From the NCBI GenBank assembly GCA_947488615.1, contig CANKZU010000004.1:186001-250000 (forward strand): a stretch of DNA of 64,000 bases, read 5' to 3'. The translations under genes and the position numbers were made by a program. This stretch comes from an uncultured Aurantimonas sp. Its GTDB lineage: Bacteria > Pseudomonadota > Alphaproteobacteria > Rhizobiales > Rhizobiaceae. The notes below the pieces were generated by a model. It saw only the letters and a program-made list of their open reading frames with translations, was not told the origin of the DNA and did not search any database. Below are positions 41,957 through 51,478 of the stretch, piece after piece (within the stretch, counting starts at the first letter, position 1; each line of letters opens with the position of its first letter).

Positions 41957-42649
41957 ATGCGATCCATGCTTCGCCAAGCCCTGGCGGCAGGGCTTTTCGT
42001 CATACTGTCCGTGCCGTCTGCGGCAACCGCTCATTCAATGGACGACCTCCAGGCGCAACTCGGCGAGAACGAGCAGTATTTTGAGCCGAGAAACCAGCCC
42101 GCGCCCGACTTTTCGCTTCAGGACGGGGCGGGAAATACGGTGCGCCTCAAGGATCTTCGGGGCAAGGTCGTGGTGCTGAACTTCGTCTACACTCAGTGCC
42201 CGGATGTTTGTCCACTTCATGCCGAGACAATCGCTCGCGTGCAGAAGATGGTGAATATCACCCCAATGAAGAACCGCGTGACTTTCGTCACGGTGACCAC
42301 CGATCCGGTCCGCGACACACCCGAGATTCTCCGAAGCTACGGCGATGATCATGGGCTTGAGCCGTCAAACTGGCGGTTTCTCACCAGCGGACCGGACCGA
42401 CCGGAACAGACTCGCAAGCTAGCGGAGGCCTTCGGTCACAAGTTCAAAGTGACGGAGGATGGCCTTCAGCTCCACGGCATCGTGACCCACGTCATCGACC
42501 AGAACGGCGTGTGGCGCGGAAATTTCCACGGCCTGGATTTCCAGCCGATCAACCTCGTCAGCTTCGTCAACGCACTGACCAACGACCGGGATCTGCACGA
42601 CAAGGCCGCAGCTCCCTCCTGGTGGACGACGTTCCGTTCGCTGTTCTGA
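41957..42649 (+). CDS. SCO1/SenC family copper chaperone
   Basis: A 230-residue exported protein with a signal peptide (ending ATAHS), then the thioredoxin-fold SCO domain. The copper-binding CPDVC (Cys81, Cys85) and the distal His178 (VTHVID) are present. SCO proteins deliver copper to the CuA site of cytochrome oxidase or act in thiol redox. The C-terminal tail after residue 205 (LHDKAAAPSWWTTFRSLF) is longer than usual. It is followed in 34 bases by the BNR-repeat protein. Confidence 0.9.
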   Translation: MRSMLRQALAAGLFVILSVPSAATAHSMDDLQAQLGENEQYFEPRNQPAPDFSLQDGAGNTVRLKDLRGKVVVLNFVYTQCPDVCPLHAETIARVQKMVNITPMKNRVTFVTVTTDPVRDTPEILRSYGDDHGLEPSNWRFLTSGPDRPEQTRKLAEAFGHKFKVTEDGLQLHGIVTHVIDQNGVWRGNFHGLDFQPINLVSFVNALTNDRDLHDKAAAPSWWTTFRSLF

Positions 42650-42683
42650 CTTCATCTCCCTACAACCAGAAATAGGAAATCCA

Positions 42684-43544
42684 ATGAAAAACCGCACCAC
42701 ACTCCTCCTCGCCATCGCCGCCGTGGCCGTGGCAGGCTCCGGCTGGTCGAGCAGCCAGGCCCAGAGCATGCCGATCGCCGAGGTCTCTCATATCCATGGC
42801 ATCGCAGTGAATCTGTCCGACCCCTCCCAGCTCTATCTCGCGACCCACGACGGCGTGTTCCTCACCTCTGCGGACGGCACGGCCGAGCAGGTGTCGAGCA
42901 ATACAGACGACTATATGAGCTTCACCTCGCATCCCTCCGACGCGAACACCTTTTTCGCGAGCGGTCACCCAAAGACTGGCGGCAATTCGGGCTTTCTGGT
43001 GTCGCGTGACCGCGCCCGTTCCTGGGAACAGGTCTCCCCAGGCTTCAACGGCCCCGTCGACTTCCACGCCATGACCGTCAGCCCCGCCGATCCGAACGTG
43101 CTCTACGGCCTTTACGGCGAGATCCAGACCAGCGCGGACGGCGGCAAGACCTGGGAGGTGGTCGGCGCACCGCCCGCCGACATCTATGGCTTGGCGGCGT
43201 CGGTCTCAGATCCGCAAATGGTCTACGCGGCCACCGGCCAGGGCGTTATGGTCAGTCGCGATGGCGCCAAGACCTGGGAGCCGAGCGGGCCTGCCGGGCA
43301 GCCGGCGAGTTTCGTCAAAGCAGCACCGGACGGCACCGTCTACGCCTTCGTGGTCGGCTCCGGCCTTGTCCATCTGGCCGAAGCCACCAGCGATTGGGAA
43401 CCGATCACCGACCGCTTCGGCGATCGTGTCCTCATCCATTTCGCCGCCGATCCGAGCAATCCCGACAATCTCTTCGCCGTGACCCAGCACAGCGAGGTGA
43501 TCGTCAGCGCGGACGGCGGCAAGAGCTGGAAGCCGCTCGGCTGA
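42684..43544 (+). CDS. Exported BNR/Asp-box repeat protein (F510_1955-type 'glycosylhydrolase')
   Basis: A 286-residue secreted beta-propeller-like protein with a signal peptide ending SSQAQS. At least four Asp-box motifs are visible: SRDRARSW, SADGGKTW, SRDGAKTW and SADGGKSW. Proteins of this kind are often labelled glycosyl hydrolase but show no catalytic residues of that class. The neighbourhood (SCO1, Met-rich peptide) suggests a copper-related periplasmic role. A run HIHGIAV after the signal could be a metal ligand. Confidence 0.8.
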   Translation: MKNRTTLLLAIAAVAVAGSGWSSSQAQSMPIAEVSHIHGIAVNLSDPSQLYLATHDGVFLTSADGTAEQVSSNTDDYMSFTSHPSDANTFFASGHPKTGGNSGFLVSRDRARSWEQVSPGFNGPVDFHAMTVSPADPNVLYGLYGEIQTSADGGKTWEVVGAPPADIYGLAASVSDPQMVYAATGQGVMVSRDGAKTWEPSGPAGQPASFVKAAPDGTVYAFVVGSGLVHLAEATSDWEPITDRFGDRVLIHFAADPSNPDNLFAVTQHSEVIVSADGGKSWKPLG

Positions 43545-43590
43545 ACCACGCGCGCGCTTTCGCGACAAACTTCCTCCTAGGGAGCGAAAT

Positions 43591-43713
43591 ATGACAGCCG
43601 ACATGAATGGAATGGGCTGGATGATGGGCGGTATGGGCCTCTGGGCCCTCCTCCTCCTCGTCCTCGTGATCCTCGCGATCGCCGGGCTGGTGAAGTACCT
43701 ACGACGTCCGTAG
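43591..43713 (+). CDS. 40-residue Met-rich single-pass membrane peptide
   Basis: The frame 43591-43713 encodes a 40-residue peptide. The N-terminus is MTADMNGMGWMMGGMGLW, with seven Met in the first 16 residues. One membrane helix of about 16 residues follows, and the peptide ends in a basic KYLRRP. GGGAGCGAAAT lies before the ATG. It is 46 bases after the BNR-protein gene, on the same strand. Met clusters bind Cu(I), so a copper role with SCO1 is a reasonable inference. Confidence 0.7.
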   Translation: MTADMNGMGWMMGGMGLWALLLLVLVILAIAGLVKYLRRP

Positions 43714-43726
43714 CCGATAGGTGCGA

Positions 43727-43754
43727 CCGGTGCCGCGGATGATTGCGGCACCGG
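43727..43754. terminator. Hairpin between convergent units (copper cluster and SDR)
   Basis: A perfect 10-bp stem (CCGGTGCCGC / GCGGCACCGG) with an 8-base loop lies in the short convergent spacer after the Met-rich peptide gene and before the SDR stop. No T run follows on either strand, so it may be a bidirectional transcript-end structure rather than a classic terminator. Confidence 0.5.
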
Positions 43755-43785
43755 AACGAATGGGGAGTCTGGGGACGGCCCCGCC

Positions 43786-44571
43786 TTATCCCATGAACTG
43801 ACCGCCATTCACCTCGATCACCTGTCCGGTGATGTAGCCCGACAGCTCCGGGCTGGCGAGAAACAGATACGCCGCAGCGCAATCCTCTGCGGTGCCGAGG
43901 CGCTGCATCGGAATCGTCGCTGCCGTCGCCTCGAGCTTTTCCGGCGTCGAATAGCGGCGATGAAAATCGGTCATGATCGTGCCGGGGGAGACCGCGTTGA
44001 CGCGGATCTTGTCCGGCGCGAGTTCCTTGGCGAGCGCCCGTGTCCAGGTCGAGATAAAGGCCTTGGAGGCCGAATAGAGCGAGGAGCCGGGGCTGCCGCC
44101 GATCGTCGCCGCGACCGAAGAGGTGTTGACGATCGCGGGGGCTTCGGCGGCCTTCAGCGCCGGAAGAAGCTTCGTCGTCAACGCCACGACGGATCGGACG
44201 TTCAGGTCGAGGACGTGATCGTATTGCGCCCGGTCGACGTCACCCGCCGCGACCCGCCCCCCCATCGTGCCAGCATTGTTGACCAGAACGTCGATCCGGC
44301 CATCGACTTTGGCGAGAATAGCCTCAGCCAGACGCTCGCCTCCGTCCGGGTCGGCCAGATCGGCGGTCAGCAGCGTCAGGCGCGCACGATCCTCGGCGGG
44401 CAGGCCGGCCAGTAAATCCTTCTCCGCATGTTCGAGGCTGCGTCCAGCATGGGCGACGACATCGGCGCCCGCCGCCAAAAACGCGCGCGTGGCCGCCGCG
44501 CCGATGCCGCGTCCCGCGCCGGTGACGACCACGGTCTTTCGGGCGAAGAGCGCTTGATCGAAGCCATTCAT
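43786..44571 (-). CDS. Short-chain dehydrogenase/reductase (3-oxoacyl-ACP reductase-like)
   Basis: A 261-residue classical SDR. The NAD(P) motif TGAGRGIGAA is at about residues 17-26, NNAG at about 97, the catalytic Ser in VNTSSVAATIGG, and YSASK with Tyr/Lys. A Pro-Gly motif (VNAVSPGTIMTDF) follows. Substrate is not evident. It is transcribed in the same direction as the DUF423 and mnh genes but is probably separate. Confidence 0.92.
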   Translation of the reverse strand: MNGFDQALFARKTVVVTGAGRGIGAAATRAFLAAGADVVAHAGRSLEHAEKDLLAGLPAEDRARLTLLTADLADPDGGERLAEAILAKVDGRIDVLVNNAGTMGGRVAAGDVDRAQYDHVLDLNVRSVVALTTKLLPALKAAEAPAIVNTSSVAATIGGSPGSSLYSASKAFISTWTRALAKELAPDKIRVNAVSPGTIMTDFHRRYSTPEKLEATAATIPMQRLGTAEDCAAAYLFLASPELSGYITGQVIEVNGGQFMG

Positions 44572-44593
44572 GGGGATCCCTCCAGTTTCGATT

Positions 44594-44974
44594 TCATCGT
44601 GCTGGCGGCGTCGACCGCCGCCGTGCCATTCCTACGGCGATACCGGCAATTGCCGTCACCAGCCACGCGCCGATCAGGATCATACCCCCAAGCGGCGCGG
44701 CATTGGCGAACAAACGCTCGCCCCACAACACGCGCGCCGCCAGATCGCCGGAAAACAGCAGCGTCCCGGCAATGATCAGTACGCCTGCGATGGCCGATAG
44801 GCGCGGCATCGCCGGACGCAACGCAGTCAGCGCCAGCAATGCCGGCGCATGAACCAGCGCGATTGCCGCCGCGATGGCGACAAGCCGTGTGTCGCCGCCG
44901 TGGGCGGCCATGGCAGCGCCAGCCACTCCGGCCGCGCCGAAAAGGCCTGAAAAAACGATCAGCAGCGCTGTCAC
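44594..44974 (-). CDS. DUF423 small membrane protein
   Basis: A 126-residue, four-helix membrane protein starting at GTG 44974. I chose this start because residues before it are an Arg-rich run overlapping mnhG. DUF423 marks are FSGLFGAAGVAGAAMAAHG and a C-terminal ANAAPLGGMILIGAWLVTAI. Function is unknown. It begins about 30 bases after the mnhG stop, so it may be at the tail of the antiporter transcript. Confidence 0.8.
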   Translation of the reverse strand: MTALLIVFSGLFGAAGVAGAAMAAHGGDTRLVAIAAAIALVHAPALLALTALRPAMPRLSAIAGVLIIAGTLLFSGDLAARVLWGERLFANAAPLGGMILIGAWLVTAIAGIAVGMARRRSTPPAR

Positions 44975-45002
44975 GCGGCGTCCGTGAATCGCGCGAGCGG
45001 CA

Positions 45003-45404
45003 TTACCGGCTCTCGCCGATGCCGGTGACCGGCTCCTGCGGCGGCGGCGCTTCCGCAACTCCCAAGGTTGGATCGACAGGAGGCATCTCGTCGAGGACGG
45101 AGCCCTCCCACATCCGATAGCCCACCGAATAGGAGGCCTTGGCCAGGAGATGCGCCGAGATTGGCGCGGTCAACAGGAAAAACGCGACGGCGGCGAGCGC
45201 CCTGAGCACCACCGGCGTCTCGTCCGCGGTGAGTGCGAGGGCGATCAGCAGCATGGCCGAGCCAACCGAGCCCGCCTTCGAGGCGGCGTGCATCCGCGTG
45301 TAGATATCCGGCAGGCGCAGAATGCCGAGCGCGGCAACGGCAGCGAAAGCGGAGCCCGCAAGGAGCAGGAGACTCGCAACGATCATGACAAGATCCGCGA
45401 TCAT
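45003..45404 (-). CDS. mnhG: Mrp antiporter subunit G
   Basis: A 133-residue, three-helix protein with the MrpG motif [20 protein letters not shown] and [20 protein letters not shown]. It is part of the seven-subunit Na+(K+)/H+ antiporter in the inner membrane. The start overlaps the mnhF stop by ATGA. A Pro-rich cytoplasmic tail of about 30 residues goes beyond the usual length. Confidence 0.93.
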   Translation of the reverse strand: MIADLVMIVASLLLLAGSAFAAVAALGILRLPDIYTRMHAASKAGSVGSAMLLIALALTADETPVVLRALAAVAFFLLTAPISAHLLAKASYSVGYRMWEGSVLDEMPPVDPTLGVAEAPPPQEPVTGIGESR

Positions 45405-45772
45405 GTCGGCTCGCCTCCCCGGATTGTCTTTGCGGCGGTTCGGCGGTTGCCGGTCTCTAACTGCTCTATCCGTTCTTCCTCGGTCTTGCCCCGTGCCATG
45501 ATGAATCGCGCCAAGGCGACGGTCGCGAGAAAGCCGACGAGGCCGAGGGCGATCGCGATGTCGATATAGAGTGTGAAGCCGGTATCGATGCCGATGACCG
45601 CGATGAAGCCGATCGCGACGCTGGTCAGCATGTCGAGACCGAGCACCCGGTCGGGCAGCGTCGGTCCCATGACGATCCGGGTGACGGTGATCAGAAAGGC
45701 GACGCTCAGCACCACCAGGGAGACCGTGAGAGAGATATCGAGAAGCCAGAGGGCGAAGTCATGAAGGCTCAT
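45401..45772 (-). CDS. mnhF: Mrp antiporter subunit F
   Basis: A 123-residue, three-helix protein with the MrpF features [20 protein letters not shown] and [20 protein letters not shown]. Residues after about 95 form a charged cytoplasmic tail. Start and stop overlap mnhE and mnhG, respectively, by 4 bases. Confidence 0.92.
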   Translation of the reverse strand: MSLHDFALWLLDISLTVSLVVLSVAFLITVTRIVMGPTLPDRVLGLDMLTSVAIGFIAVIGIDTGFTLYIDIAIALGLVGFLATVALARFIMARGKTEEERIEQLETGNRRTAAKTIRGGEPT

Positions 45773-46242
45773 CGAAACGCCTCCATGATTTTGCGCTCGA
45801 AACCGCCGGCGATATCCGCCTTGGTGGCTTCGGGATCGGAGCAGTCGATCGCGTGGACGTAGAGGGTGGAGCGATCCTCCGAGACGTCAACGGAGAGGGT
45901 GCCGGGCGTCAGCGTGATCATATTGGCCAAGAGCGTGATCTCGAAGTCGCGGTCGACTTTTAGCGGATAGGAGAAGATGCCGGGCTTGAGGTCTGGCTTC
46001 GGCGTCAGCACCAGCACGGCCACCCGCCAGGCGGACATCAGCAGCTCGTAGACGAACAGCAGAAACAGCGTAAGGATGCGGCCGGCCCGGCCAACATAGC
46101 CGACGGTGCCGACCTGCTCGCGGATCAGATACAACGCCGCCGCGCCCAGCACGAAGCCGAGGACGAGGTTGAGCAGAGTGAACGAGCCGGAGATGATCAC
46201 CCAGATCAGCGCCAGGATGAGGTTGAAGAGCGAGAGCCTCAC
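45769..46242 (-). CDS. mnhE: Mrp antiporter subunit E
   Basis: A 157-residue protein from the GTG at 46242, which overlaps the mnhD stop as GTGA. It has an N-terminal membrane region, then MrpE marks such as [20 protein letters not shown] and the highly typical [21 protein letters not shown] much longer frame upstream of this start overlaps mnhD and is not coding. Confidence 0.92.
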   Translation of the reverse strand: MRLSLFNLILALIWVIISGSFTLLNLVLGFVLGAAALYLIREQVGTVGYVGRAGRILTLFLLFVYELLMSAWRVAVLVLTPKPDLKPGIFSYPLKVDRDFEITLLANMITLTPGTLSVDVSEDRSTLYVHAIDCSDPEATKADIAGGFERKIMEAFR

Positions 46243-47897
46243 GATCCGCCTCCGAAGACCGAGGAGAGATAGGCCGCCGGATCGATGACGCCCGCCGCCG
46301 CGCCGTCGGTCAACTGCGCTAGCCACTCCGGCCACACGCCGGCGGCGATGACGAAGCTGATGAGCCCGAGCATCGGAACCAGCGAAAGGGCCCTGCCCGG
46401 TCCGGGCGCCCGGAACGTCTCGGCCTCGATGCGCGCGACCTCGCTCTCGCTGGCCACGCCCTGAATCGACGGCAGCGGCCGCCAGAAGGCCAGCGCGAAG
46501 ACACGCGCGCTGGCGACGGTCAGCAGGAAGCCGGACACAAGGATCGTGCCAGCCAGCCACGGCATGTCGGCGGTAATCGTCGCTCGGACCAGCGCGACCT
46601 TCGGCCAGAAACCGGAAAAGGGCGGCAGGCCGGACACCGCGAACAGCAGCACCAGCACCAAAGCCGCGAACAGCGGGTGCCTGCGCCATAGCCCGCCCAT
46701 CTCCGCCAGCGAGGACGAACCGGCCAGGAACGCCGCGGTTCCGGCCGCCAGATAGAGCCCGGTCATGACGACGATCGAGTGGAGGGCGTAGTAGATCGAG
46801 CCGGACAGCCCCGTTTGCAGCACGCCGGCCGCCGGCGCCGGATCGACTGCCGAAAGAGCGCCGGAAACGGCGGTCATCGAGGGCACCGCCAGCCCCGCGA
46901 GAATCGTGCCGATGCCGGCGATGACGACGTAGTTCAGCAGCCGCCGGAGATCGGTCTGCGCTAGCGCGCCGAGTGCCCCGACGAGCATGGTCAATCCGGC
47001 GATCCAGGCGATTACCGGTGCAAGGCCGGCCCGCTCCGGCGGAAACAGCATCAGCAGCACCCGGATCATCGCGTAGACGCCGACCTTGGTCAAAAGGCCG
47101 GCGAACAAAGCCGACACCACGAAGCGCGGCGTGTGGTAGGAAGCGGGTAGCCAGGAATTGAGCGGAAACGCCGCGGCCTTCAGCGAAAACGCGACGAGAT
47201 AGAGAACAGCCAGGGTGTAGACAGCGCCGTCGTCGGGCATGGCGGCGGCCTTTGCGGCGATATCGGCCATGTTGAGCGTGCCGAAGATGCCATAGAGGTA
47301 GCCGGTGGTGATCAGGAACAGTGTCGTGCCGACGAGATTGAGCATGCAGTATTTCGTCGCGCCGTCGAGCTGTTCGTGCTCGGAGCCGAGGATCAAGAGC
47401 CCGAACGAGCCGATCAGAAGCACCTCGAACCAGACATAGAGGTTGAAGATGTCGCCGGTCAGAAAGGCGCCCGAGACACCGCCCATCATCAGGAACAGAA
47501 ACGGATAGAAGCCGTAGCGTCGTTCGGTCGCGCTGATCGATGCCACGGCGTAGATCGCGCAGGCGAGCGCCACGAAACCGGCGACGGTAACGAACAGCGC
47601 ACCCATCAGATCGACAGTGAAGGCAATGCCGAAGGGCGGTTTCCAGCCGCTCATCATCATCGTCTGCGGTCCCTCCCCGGCGACCTTGAGGAGGAGCGCG
47701 ACATCAATGCCGAAGAGAAGCACGAAGCCGGGGATTGCCAGCCACGGATGCCAGTCGATGCGTTTCCGCAGCATCAGCAGTCCGGCACCAAAAATGAAGC
47801 AGGTTACGACCGGCAGCACGATAAGATAGTCGGACGCCGCGACCGCGCCCTTCACCATGGCTTCGGCCTTGAGAACCTCGATGCTTCCGATAGCCAT
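46239..47897 (-). CDS. mnhD: Mrp antiporter subunit D (NuoM/N-like)
   Basis: A 552-residue polytopic proton-channel subunit. Complex-I-like features include FLTGDIFNLYVWFEVLLIGS (with the conserved membrane Glu), SLKAAAFPLNSWLPASYHTP (Lys and Pro), AQTDLRRLLNYVVIAGIG and the late FSGFWPKVALVRA. The start ATG 47897 is 6 bases after the mnhC stop; an ATG at 47858 is an alternative. Confidence 0.95.
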   Translation of the reverse strand: MAIGSIEVLKAEAMVKGAVAASDYLIVLPVVTCFIFGAGLLMLRKRIDWHPWLAIPGFVLLFGIDVALLLKVAGEGPQTMMMSGWKPPFGIAFTVDLMGALFVTVAGFVALACAIYAVASISATERRYGFYPFLFLMMGGVSGAFLTGDIFNLYVWFEVLLIGSFGLLILGSEHEQLDGATKYCMLNLVGTTLFLITTGYLYGIFGTLNMADIAAKAAAMPDDGAVYTLAVLYLVAFSLKAAAFPLNSWLPASYHTPRFVVSALFAGLLTKVGVYAMIRVLLMLFPPERAGLAPVIAWIAGLTMLVGALGALAQTDLRRLLNYVVIAGIGTILAGLAVPSMTAVSGALSAVDPAPAAGVLQTGLSGSIYYALHSIVVMTGLYLAAGTAAFLAGSSSLAEMGGLWRRHPLFAALVLVLLFAVSGLPPFSGFWPKVALVRATITADMPWLAGTILVSGFLLTVASARVFALAFWRPLPSIQGVASESEVARIEAETFRAPGPGRALSLVPMLGLISFVIAAGVWPEWLAQLTDGAAAGVIDPAAYLSSVFGGGS

Positions 47898-47903
47898 GGT
47901 CAG

Positions 47904-48281
47904 TCAGTAGCCGAGGGGCGGCAGCCCCTGGTCCTTGGGTTCGGCGAGGCGCATCTCGTCAGTGTTGTCGGTGTTAATATCCTGATAGGCACGATAGGCC
48001 AGCACCAGCAGGAAGGCGAAGAAGGAGAAGGAGATGACGATCGCGGTCAGGATCAACGCCTGCGGCAGCGGATTGGCGATCGCGATTTCCGGTATCTTGA
48101 GATCATCGGGAATGATCGGCGGTGCGATCGGTCCGATGCGCCCGGCGGTGAAGATCAACAGATTGACGCCGTTGCCGAGCAGGACGACGCCAAGCAGCAT
48201 GCGGATGATGTGCTTCGACAAGAGCAGGTAGAGCGATGTGCCGAACAGGCAGGCGACGACGAAGCTGAGCGCGGTTTCCAT
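47904..48281 (-). CDS. mnhC: Mrp antiporter subunit C (NuoK-like)
   Basis: A 125-residue, three-helix protein with the NuoK-like GTSLYLLLSKHIIRMLLGVV, LGNGVNLLIFTAG and DPLPQALILTAIVI-like block (here NPLPQALILTAIVISFSFFA). It starts at ATG 48281, which shares one base with the mnhB stop (TGATG). The longer upstream frame overlaps mnhB and is not coding. Confidence 0.94.
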   Translation of the reverse strand: METALSFVVACLFGTSLYLLLSKHIIRMLLGVVLLGNGVNLLIFTAGRIGPIAPPIIPDDLKIPEIAIANPLPQALILTAIVISFSFFAFLLVLAYRAYQDINTDNTDEMRLAEPKDQGLPPLGY

Positions 48282-48700
48282 CAGTCGCTCTCCCTCTCTT
48301 CGAGGGCCAGGGCGATGGAACTGATCGCTCCGACGACGACGAGATAGACGCCGATGTCGAAGAAAAGCGGCGTCGAAAGGCCGACATCGCCGCCAAGGAT
48401 CGCCGGAAACGCCCATAGGCCGGTCAGGAACTTGGCGCCGACGAAGAGCGACGCCACGCCGGACAAGACCGCCATCATCAGGCCGCTCGCCGCGATCGCC
48501 ATCGGATGGAAATACAAAGCGCGGCGGACCGGCGCGACGCCGCAGGCGATGCCGTAGATGGCGAAGGCGGACGCGGCGATCAGCCCGCCGATGAAGCCAC
48601 CGCCGGGCTCGTTGTGCCCGCGCAGCAGCACGAAGATCGAAAACAGCACCATCAAGGTCGTCAGATAGGGAGTGGTGAAACGGAAGATGATCGTCCTCAT
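48281..48700 (-). CDS. mnhB: Mrp antiporter subunit B
   Basis: A 139-residue, four-helix MrpB protein ([40 protein letters not shown], and a terminal [20 protein letters not shown]). It starts at ATG 48700, overlapping the mnhA stop as ATGA. Here mnhA and mnhB are separate genes, unlike the fused PhaAB of some rhizobia. Confidence 0.95.
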   Translation of the reverse strand: MRTIIFRFTTPYLTTLMVLFSIFVLLRGHNEPGGGFIGGLIAASAFAIYGIACGVAPVRRALYFHPMAIAASGLMMAVLSGVASLFVGAKFLTGLWAFPAILGGDVGLSTPLFFDIGVYLVVVGAISSIALALEERESD

Positions 48701-51054
48701 GGCGTCTGCTCCGTCGGATCGGGGTAACGCTCGCCCTTGCGCCCCACCCTGACGCGGATCAGCGCCAGAATGGCGAGGCCGGCCGTCATGACGACGGCGA
48801 TCTCGCCCATCGTGTCGATACCGCGGAAATCGACAAGAATGACGTTCACGATGTTGCGGCCGTGGGCGATCGTGTAGCTGTAGCGCTCGAAGAAATCCGA
48901 CAGCGAGGCGTCGAAGGGACGCTGGGTCACCGCCAGCAGGAACAGGCCGAAGCCGGCTCCGCCCGCCATCGCCAGCACCGCGTCCGGCAGGGACTCGCGC
49001 AGTGGCCGGTGATCCGCCGCGGATAGCCGAAGCCGGGTCATCACCAGGGCCAGGATGACCACCGACAGCGTTTCGACCATGAATTGCGTGAAGGACAAAT
49101 CCGGCGCGCCGAGCAGCATGAAGATGAGCGCCACCGCGAAGCCCTGAATGCCCAGGGAAACAATGGCGGTCAGGCGGTTCTTGGCGATGACAACGGCAAA
49201 GATGCCGAGGACCACGAGCCCGAGAACGGTCCATTCGTAGAAGGCCAGCGTGGGGAAGTCCGGCATGGCCGGAAAGGCATCCATATAGATCATCGGTCCG
49301 AACAGCGCCGCGACGATCAGGATGACCGTCACCGTCATGTAGATGTCGAGGCGGCCCGATTGCAGGAAAGCGGTGATCGCGAACGCCCCGCGCAAAAGCC
49401 CTCGCATCGCCTGGTCGAACCCCTTGTCCGGACCCCAGCCAATCGCGGCGAGAAGACTGGCGAGGCCGGAGCGGAGCCGCGCCGCGAAGAGATAAAGGAC
49501 GATGCCGAGCGCGATAGTCAGCAGCGACAGCAGGAAGGCAAGGTTCAGATGCGGCACCCAGCCGATCTCGATCGCAACCGGTTTACCCAACGCGGCCGAG
49601 GCCATCGGGCTGGAGAAATTGGCGTGATAGGCGCCGTAGAACAGCGCGCCGAGGAGACCGAGGACGCCGAGGGTCAAGGGACCGAGCCAGATCGTCGGAG
49701 CTCCCTCGTGAGGATGATGGATCGTCTCCGGCATCCGGCCGACGAAGGGCTTCAGCGCCACGACGAAGGCGGCAGCGAACATCAGCGCGTTGCCGGCGAT
49801 CGCCGCGAGCATCAGCGCGATGTGATAGGCGTCGCCATGTTCGAGGGCATAATAGATCTCCTCCTTGGCGAGGAAGCCGACGAAGGGCGTGATCCCGCCC
49901 ATCGACAGGGCGCAGAGCATCGCCGCAGCGAAGGTGATCGGCATCGCCCGGGCGAGCCCGCCGAGATGGTCGATTTCGCGCGTATGCGCCCCGTGGTCGA
50001 TCGATCCCGCGACCATGAACAGGCCGCCCTTGAACAGCGAATGGGCAATCAGATAGAGCACCGCGCCGGTGATCGCGGCCTCGGTGCCGACGCCGATCAG
50101 CATGACCAGCAGGCCGAGCGAGGCAACGGTCGTATAGGCGAGCGTGATCTTGATGTCGCTGGCGCGAATCGCCAGCAACGCCCCGACGACCAGCGTCACC
50201 GCGCCGAACAGCGGCAGGATCGTCGTCCACAGCGCGGTATCGCCCAAGGCCGGATGGAAGCGCAGCAGCAGATAGACGCCGGCCTTCACCATCGTGGCGG
50301 AATGCAGATAGGCCGAGACCGGCGTCGGCGCTTCCATGGCGTTGGGCAGCCAGACGTGGAACGGCATCTGCGCCGATTTGGTGAAGGCGCCAGCGAGCAC
50401 GAGAATCAGGATCGGCACGTAAAAACTGCTGTCGCGCAACACATCGCCGGCGGCGAGCACCTCACTCATCGAGGACAGGCCGAGCAATTCGCGGATCACG
50501 ATCAGGCCAGCGAGCAGCGCCAGCCCCCCGCCACCGGTGATGACCAACGCCTGAATCGCGCCGCGCCGGGCCGCCTCGCGATGGTGGTCGAAGCCGATCA
50601 AAAGGAACGAGGTGATCGACGTCAGTTCCCAATAGACGAACAGAGTGATGAGATCGTCGGCCACGACGAGGCCCAGCATCGCCCCCATGAACATCAGGAT
50701 GAACGAGAAGAAGCGCCCCTGGTCCTGATGGCCGGCCAGGTAGCCGCCGGAATAGAGCACGATCAGCGTGCCGATGCCGGTGATCAGAAGCGCGAAGGTC
50801 GAGGACAGGCCGTCGATCCGGAAGGAAAACCGCACGTCGAACGAGGGTATCCAGTCGAACCCGAACAGCATCACGTTACCGTCGGCGACGGCCGGCAGCG
50901 CCTGCAGGAAGAACAGGAAGGCGAGTGCCGGGGCCAGCGCCAGCGGCCAACAGGCATGCTGCTTGAGAAGACGGGTAAGGATAGGAGCCAAAGCCGCGGC
51001 GATGAACGGCAGGGCAAGCGCCAAAAATCCTGTCGTTGCCTCGATACCCGTCAT
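48697..51054 (-). CDS. mnhA: Mrp antiporter subunit A (NuoL-like)
   Basis: The largest subunit, 785 residues from the ATG at 51054 (three nearer-upstream ATGs exist but add a non-hydrophobic leader). NuoL-like segments include [60 protein letters not shown] and [20 protein letters not shown]. The C-terminus has a DUF4040-like block ([20 protein letters not shown]) and the MrpB-like helix bundle. It is the first gene of mnhABCDEFG, which exchanges Na+ or K+ for protons. A very long antisense frame covers it but is not coding. Confidence 0.95.
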   Translation of the reverse strand: MTGIEATTGFLALALPFIAAALAPILTRLLKQHACWPLALAPALAFLFFLQALPAVADGNVMLFGFDWIPSFDVRFSFRIDGLSSTFALLITGIGTLIVLYSGGYLAGHQDQGRFFSFILMFMGAMLGLVVADDLITLFVYWELTSITSFLLIGFDHHREAARRGAIQALVITGGGGLALLAGLIVIRELLGLSSMSEVLAAGDVLRDSSFYVPILILVLAGAFTKSAQMPFHVWLPNAMEAPTPVSAYLHSATMVKAGVYLLLRFHPALGDTALWTTILPLFGAVTLVVGALLAIRASDIKITLAYTTVASLGLLVMLIGVGTEAAITGAVLYLIAHSLFKGGLFMVAGSIDHGAHTREIDHLGGLARAMPITFAAAMLCALSMGGITPFVGFLAKEEIYYALEHGDAYHIALMLAAIAGNALMFAAAFVVALKPFVGRMPETIHHPHEGAPTIWLGPLTLGVLGLLGALFYGAYHANFSSPMASAALGKPVAIEIGWVPHLNLAFLLSLLTIALGIVLYLFAARLRSGLASLLAAIGWGPDKGFDQAMRGLLRGAFAITAFLQSGRLDIYMTVTVILIVAALFGPMIYMDAFPAMPDFPTLAFYEWTVLGLVVLGIFAVVIAKNRLTAIVSLGIQGFAVALIFMLLGAPDLSFTQFMVETLSVVILALVMTRLRLSAADHRPLRESLPDAVLAMAGGAGFGLFLLAVTQRPFDASLSDFFERYSYTIAHGRNIVNVILVDFRGIDTMGEIAVVMTAGLAILALIRVRVGRKGERYPDPTEQTP

Positions 51055-51478
51055 CCGCGGCGCGTACTCCATCCCTCGCATGTCGCCACACCGCATTCGC
51101 GACGCGCCGTCCCGACTCCCTCATACGGAGAGCAGCCTTTGTGGGCAAGACTGGTTCGCCCGAAGCCTGATCCGTACTCCATTTCTATTACAGTGGTATG
51201 CCATACGCCACAGGAAATATCTGTGGCCGCGCGAAAAATGTGATCGCGCCAATATCGCAGAGGTGAAAGTGATTCGGCCGGCCTGTATGACGCCTCCCGG
51301 GCGCCGCGCCCCACCCGGCCATGGCTCGACGGCCCGCATGGCAACCCGGAGCGTCGATGCACTGGGACCGACGCCGCGATTGGTTTGGCCTGTACGCCAT
51401 TCTTCGCTACTATTGCGTGAGACGCCCTCCTCTCTTTCCAGCGTTCGATTTCCCAGCCCTTCCCGCAAGTCAGGCCTG
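51055..51478. promoter_or_regulatory. 424-base divergent region between mnhA and oligopeptidase B
   Basis: No credible gene lies here; frames reading into it from the peptidase have no family sequence. It should contain both promoters. Two palindromes lie close together: GTATGCCATAC (51196-51206) and CCACAG-N7-CTGTGG (51208-51226). Either could be an operator. I could not choose -35/-10 elements with confidence. Confidence 0.35.

Noticed and set aside
49084..51243. A 719-codon plus-strand frame over mnhA
   Set aside because: Its product is Arg/Gln/His-rich low-complexity sequence of the kind made by reading GC-rich genes backwards. The minus-strand frame encodes clear MrpA.
50768..51478. An N-terminal extension of oligopeptidase B
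   Set aside because: The extra 237 codons overlap mnhA antisense and have no S9 sequence. The family N-terminus begins right after ATG 51479.
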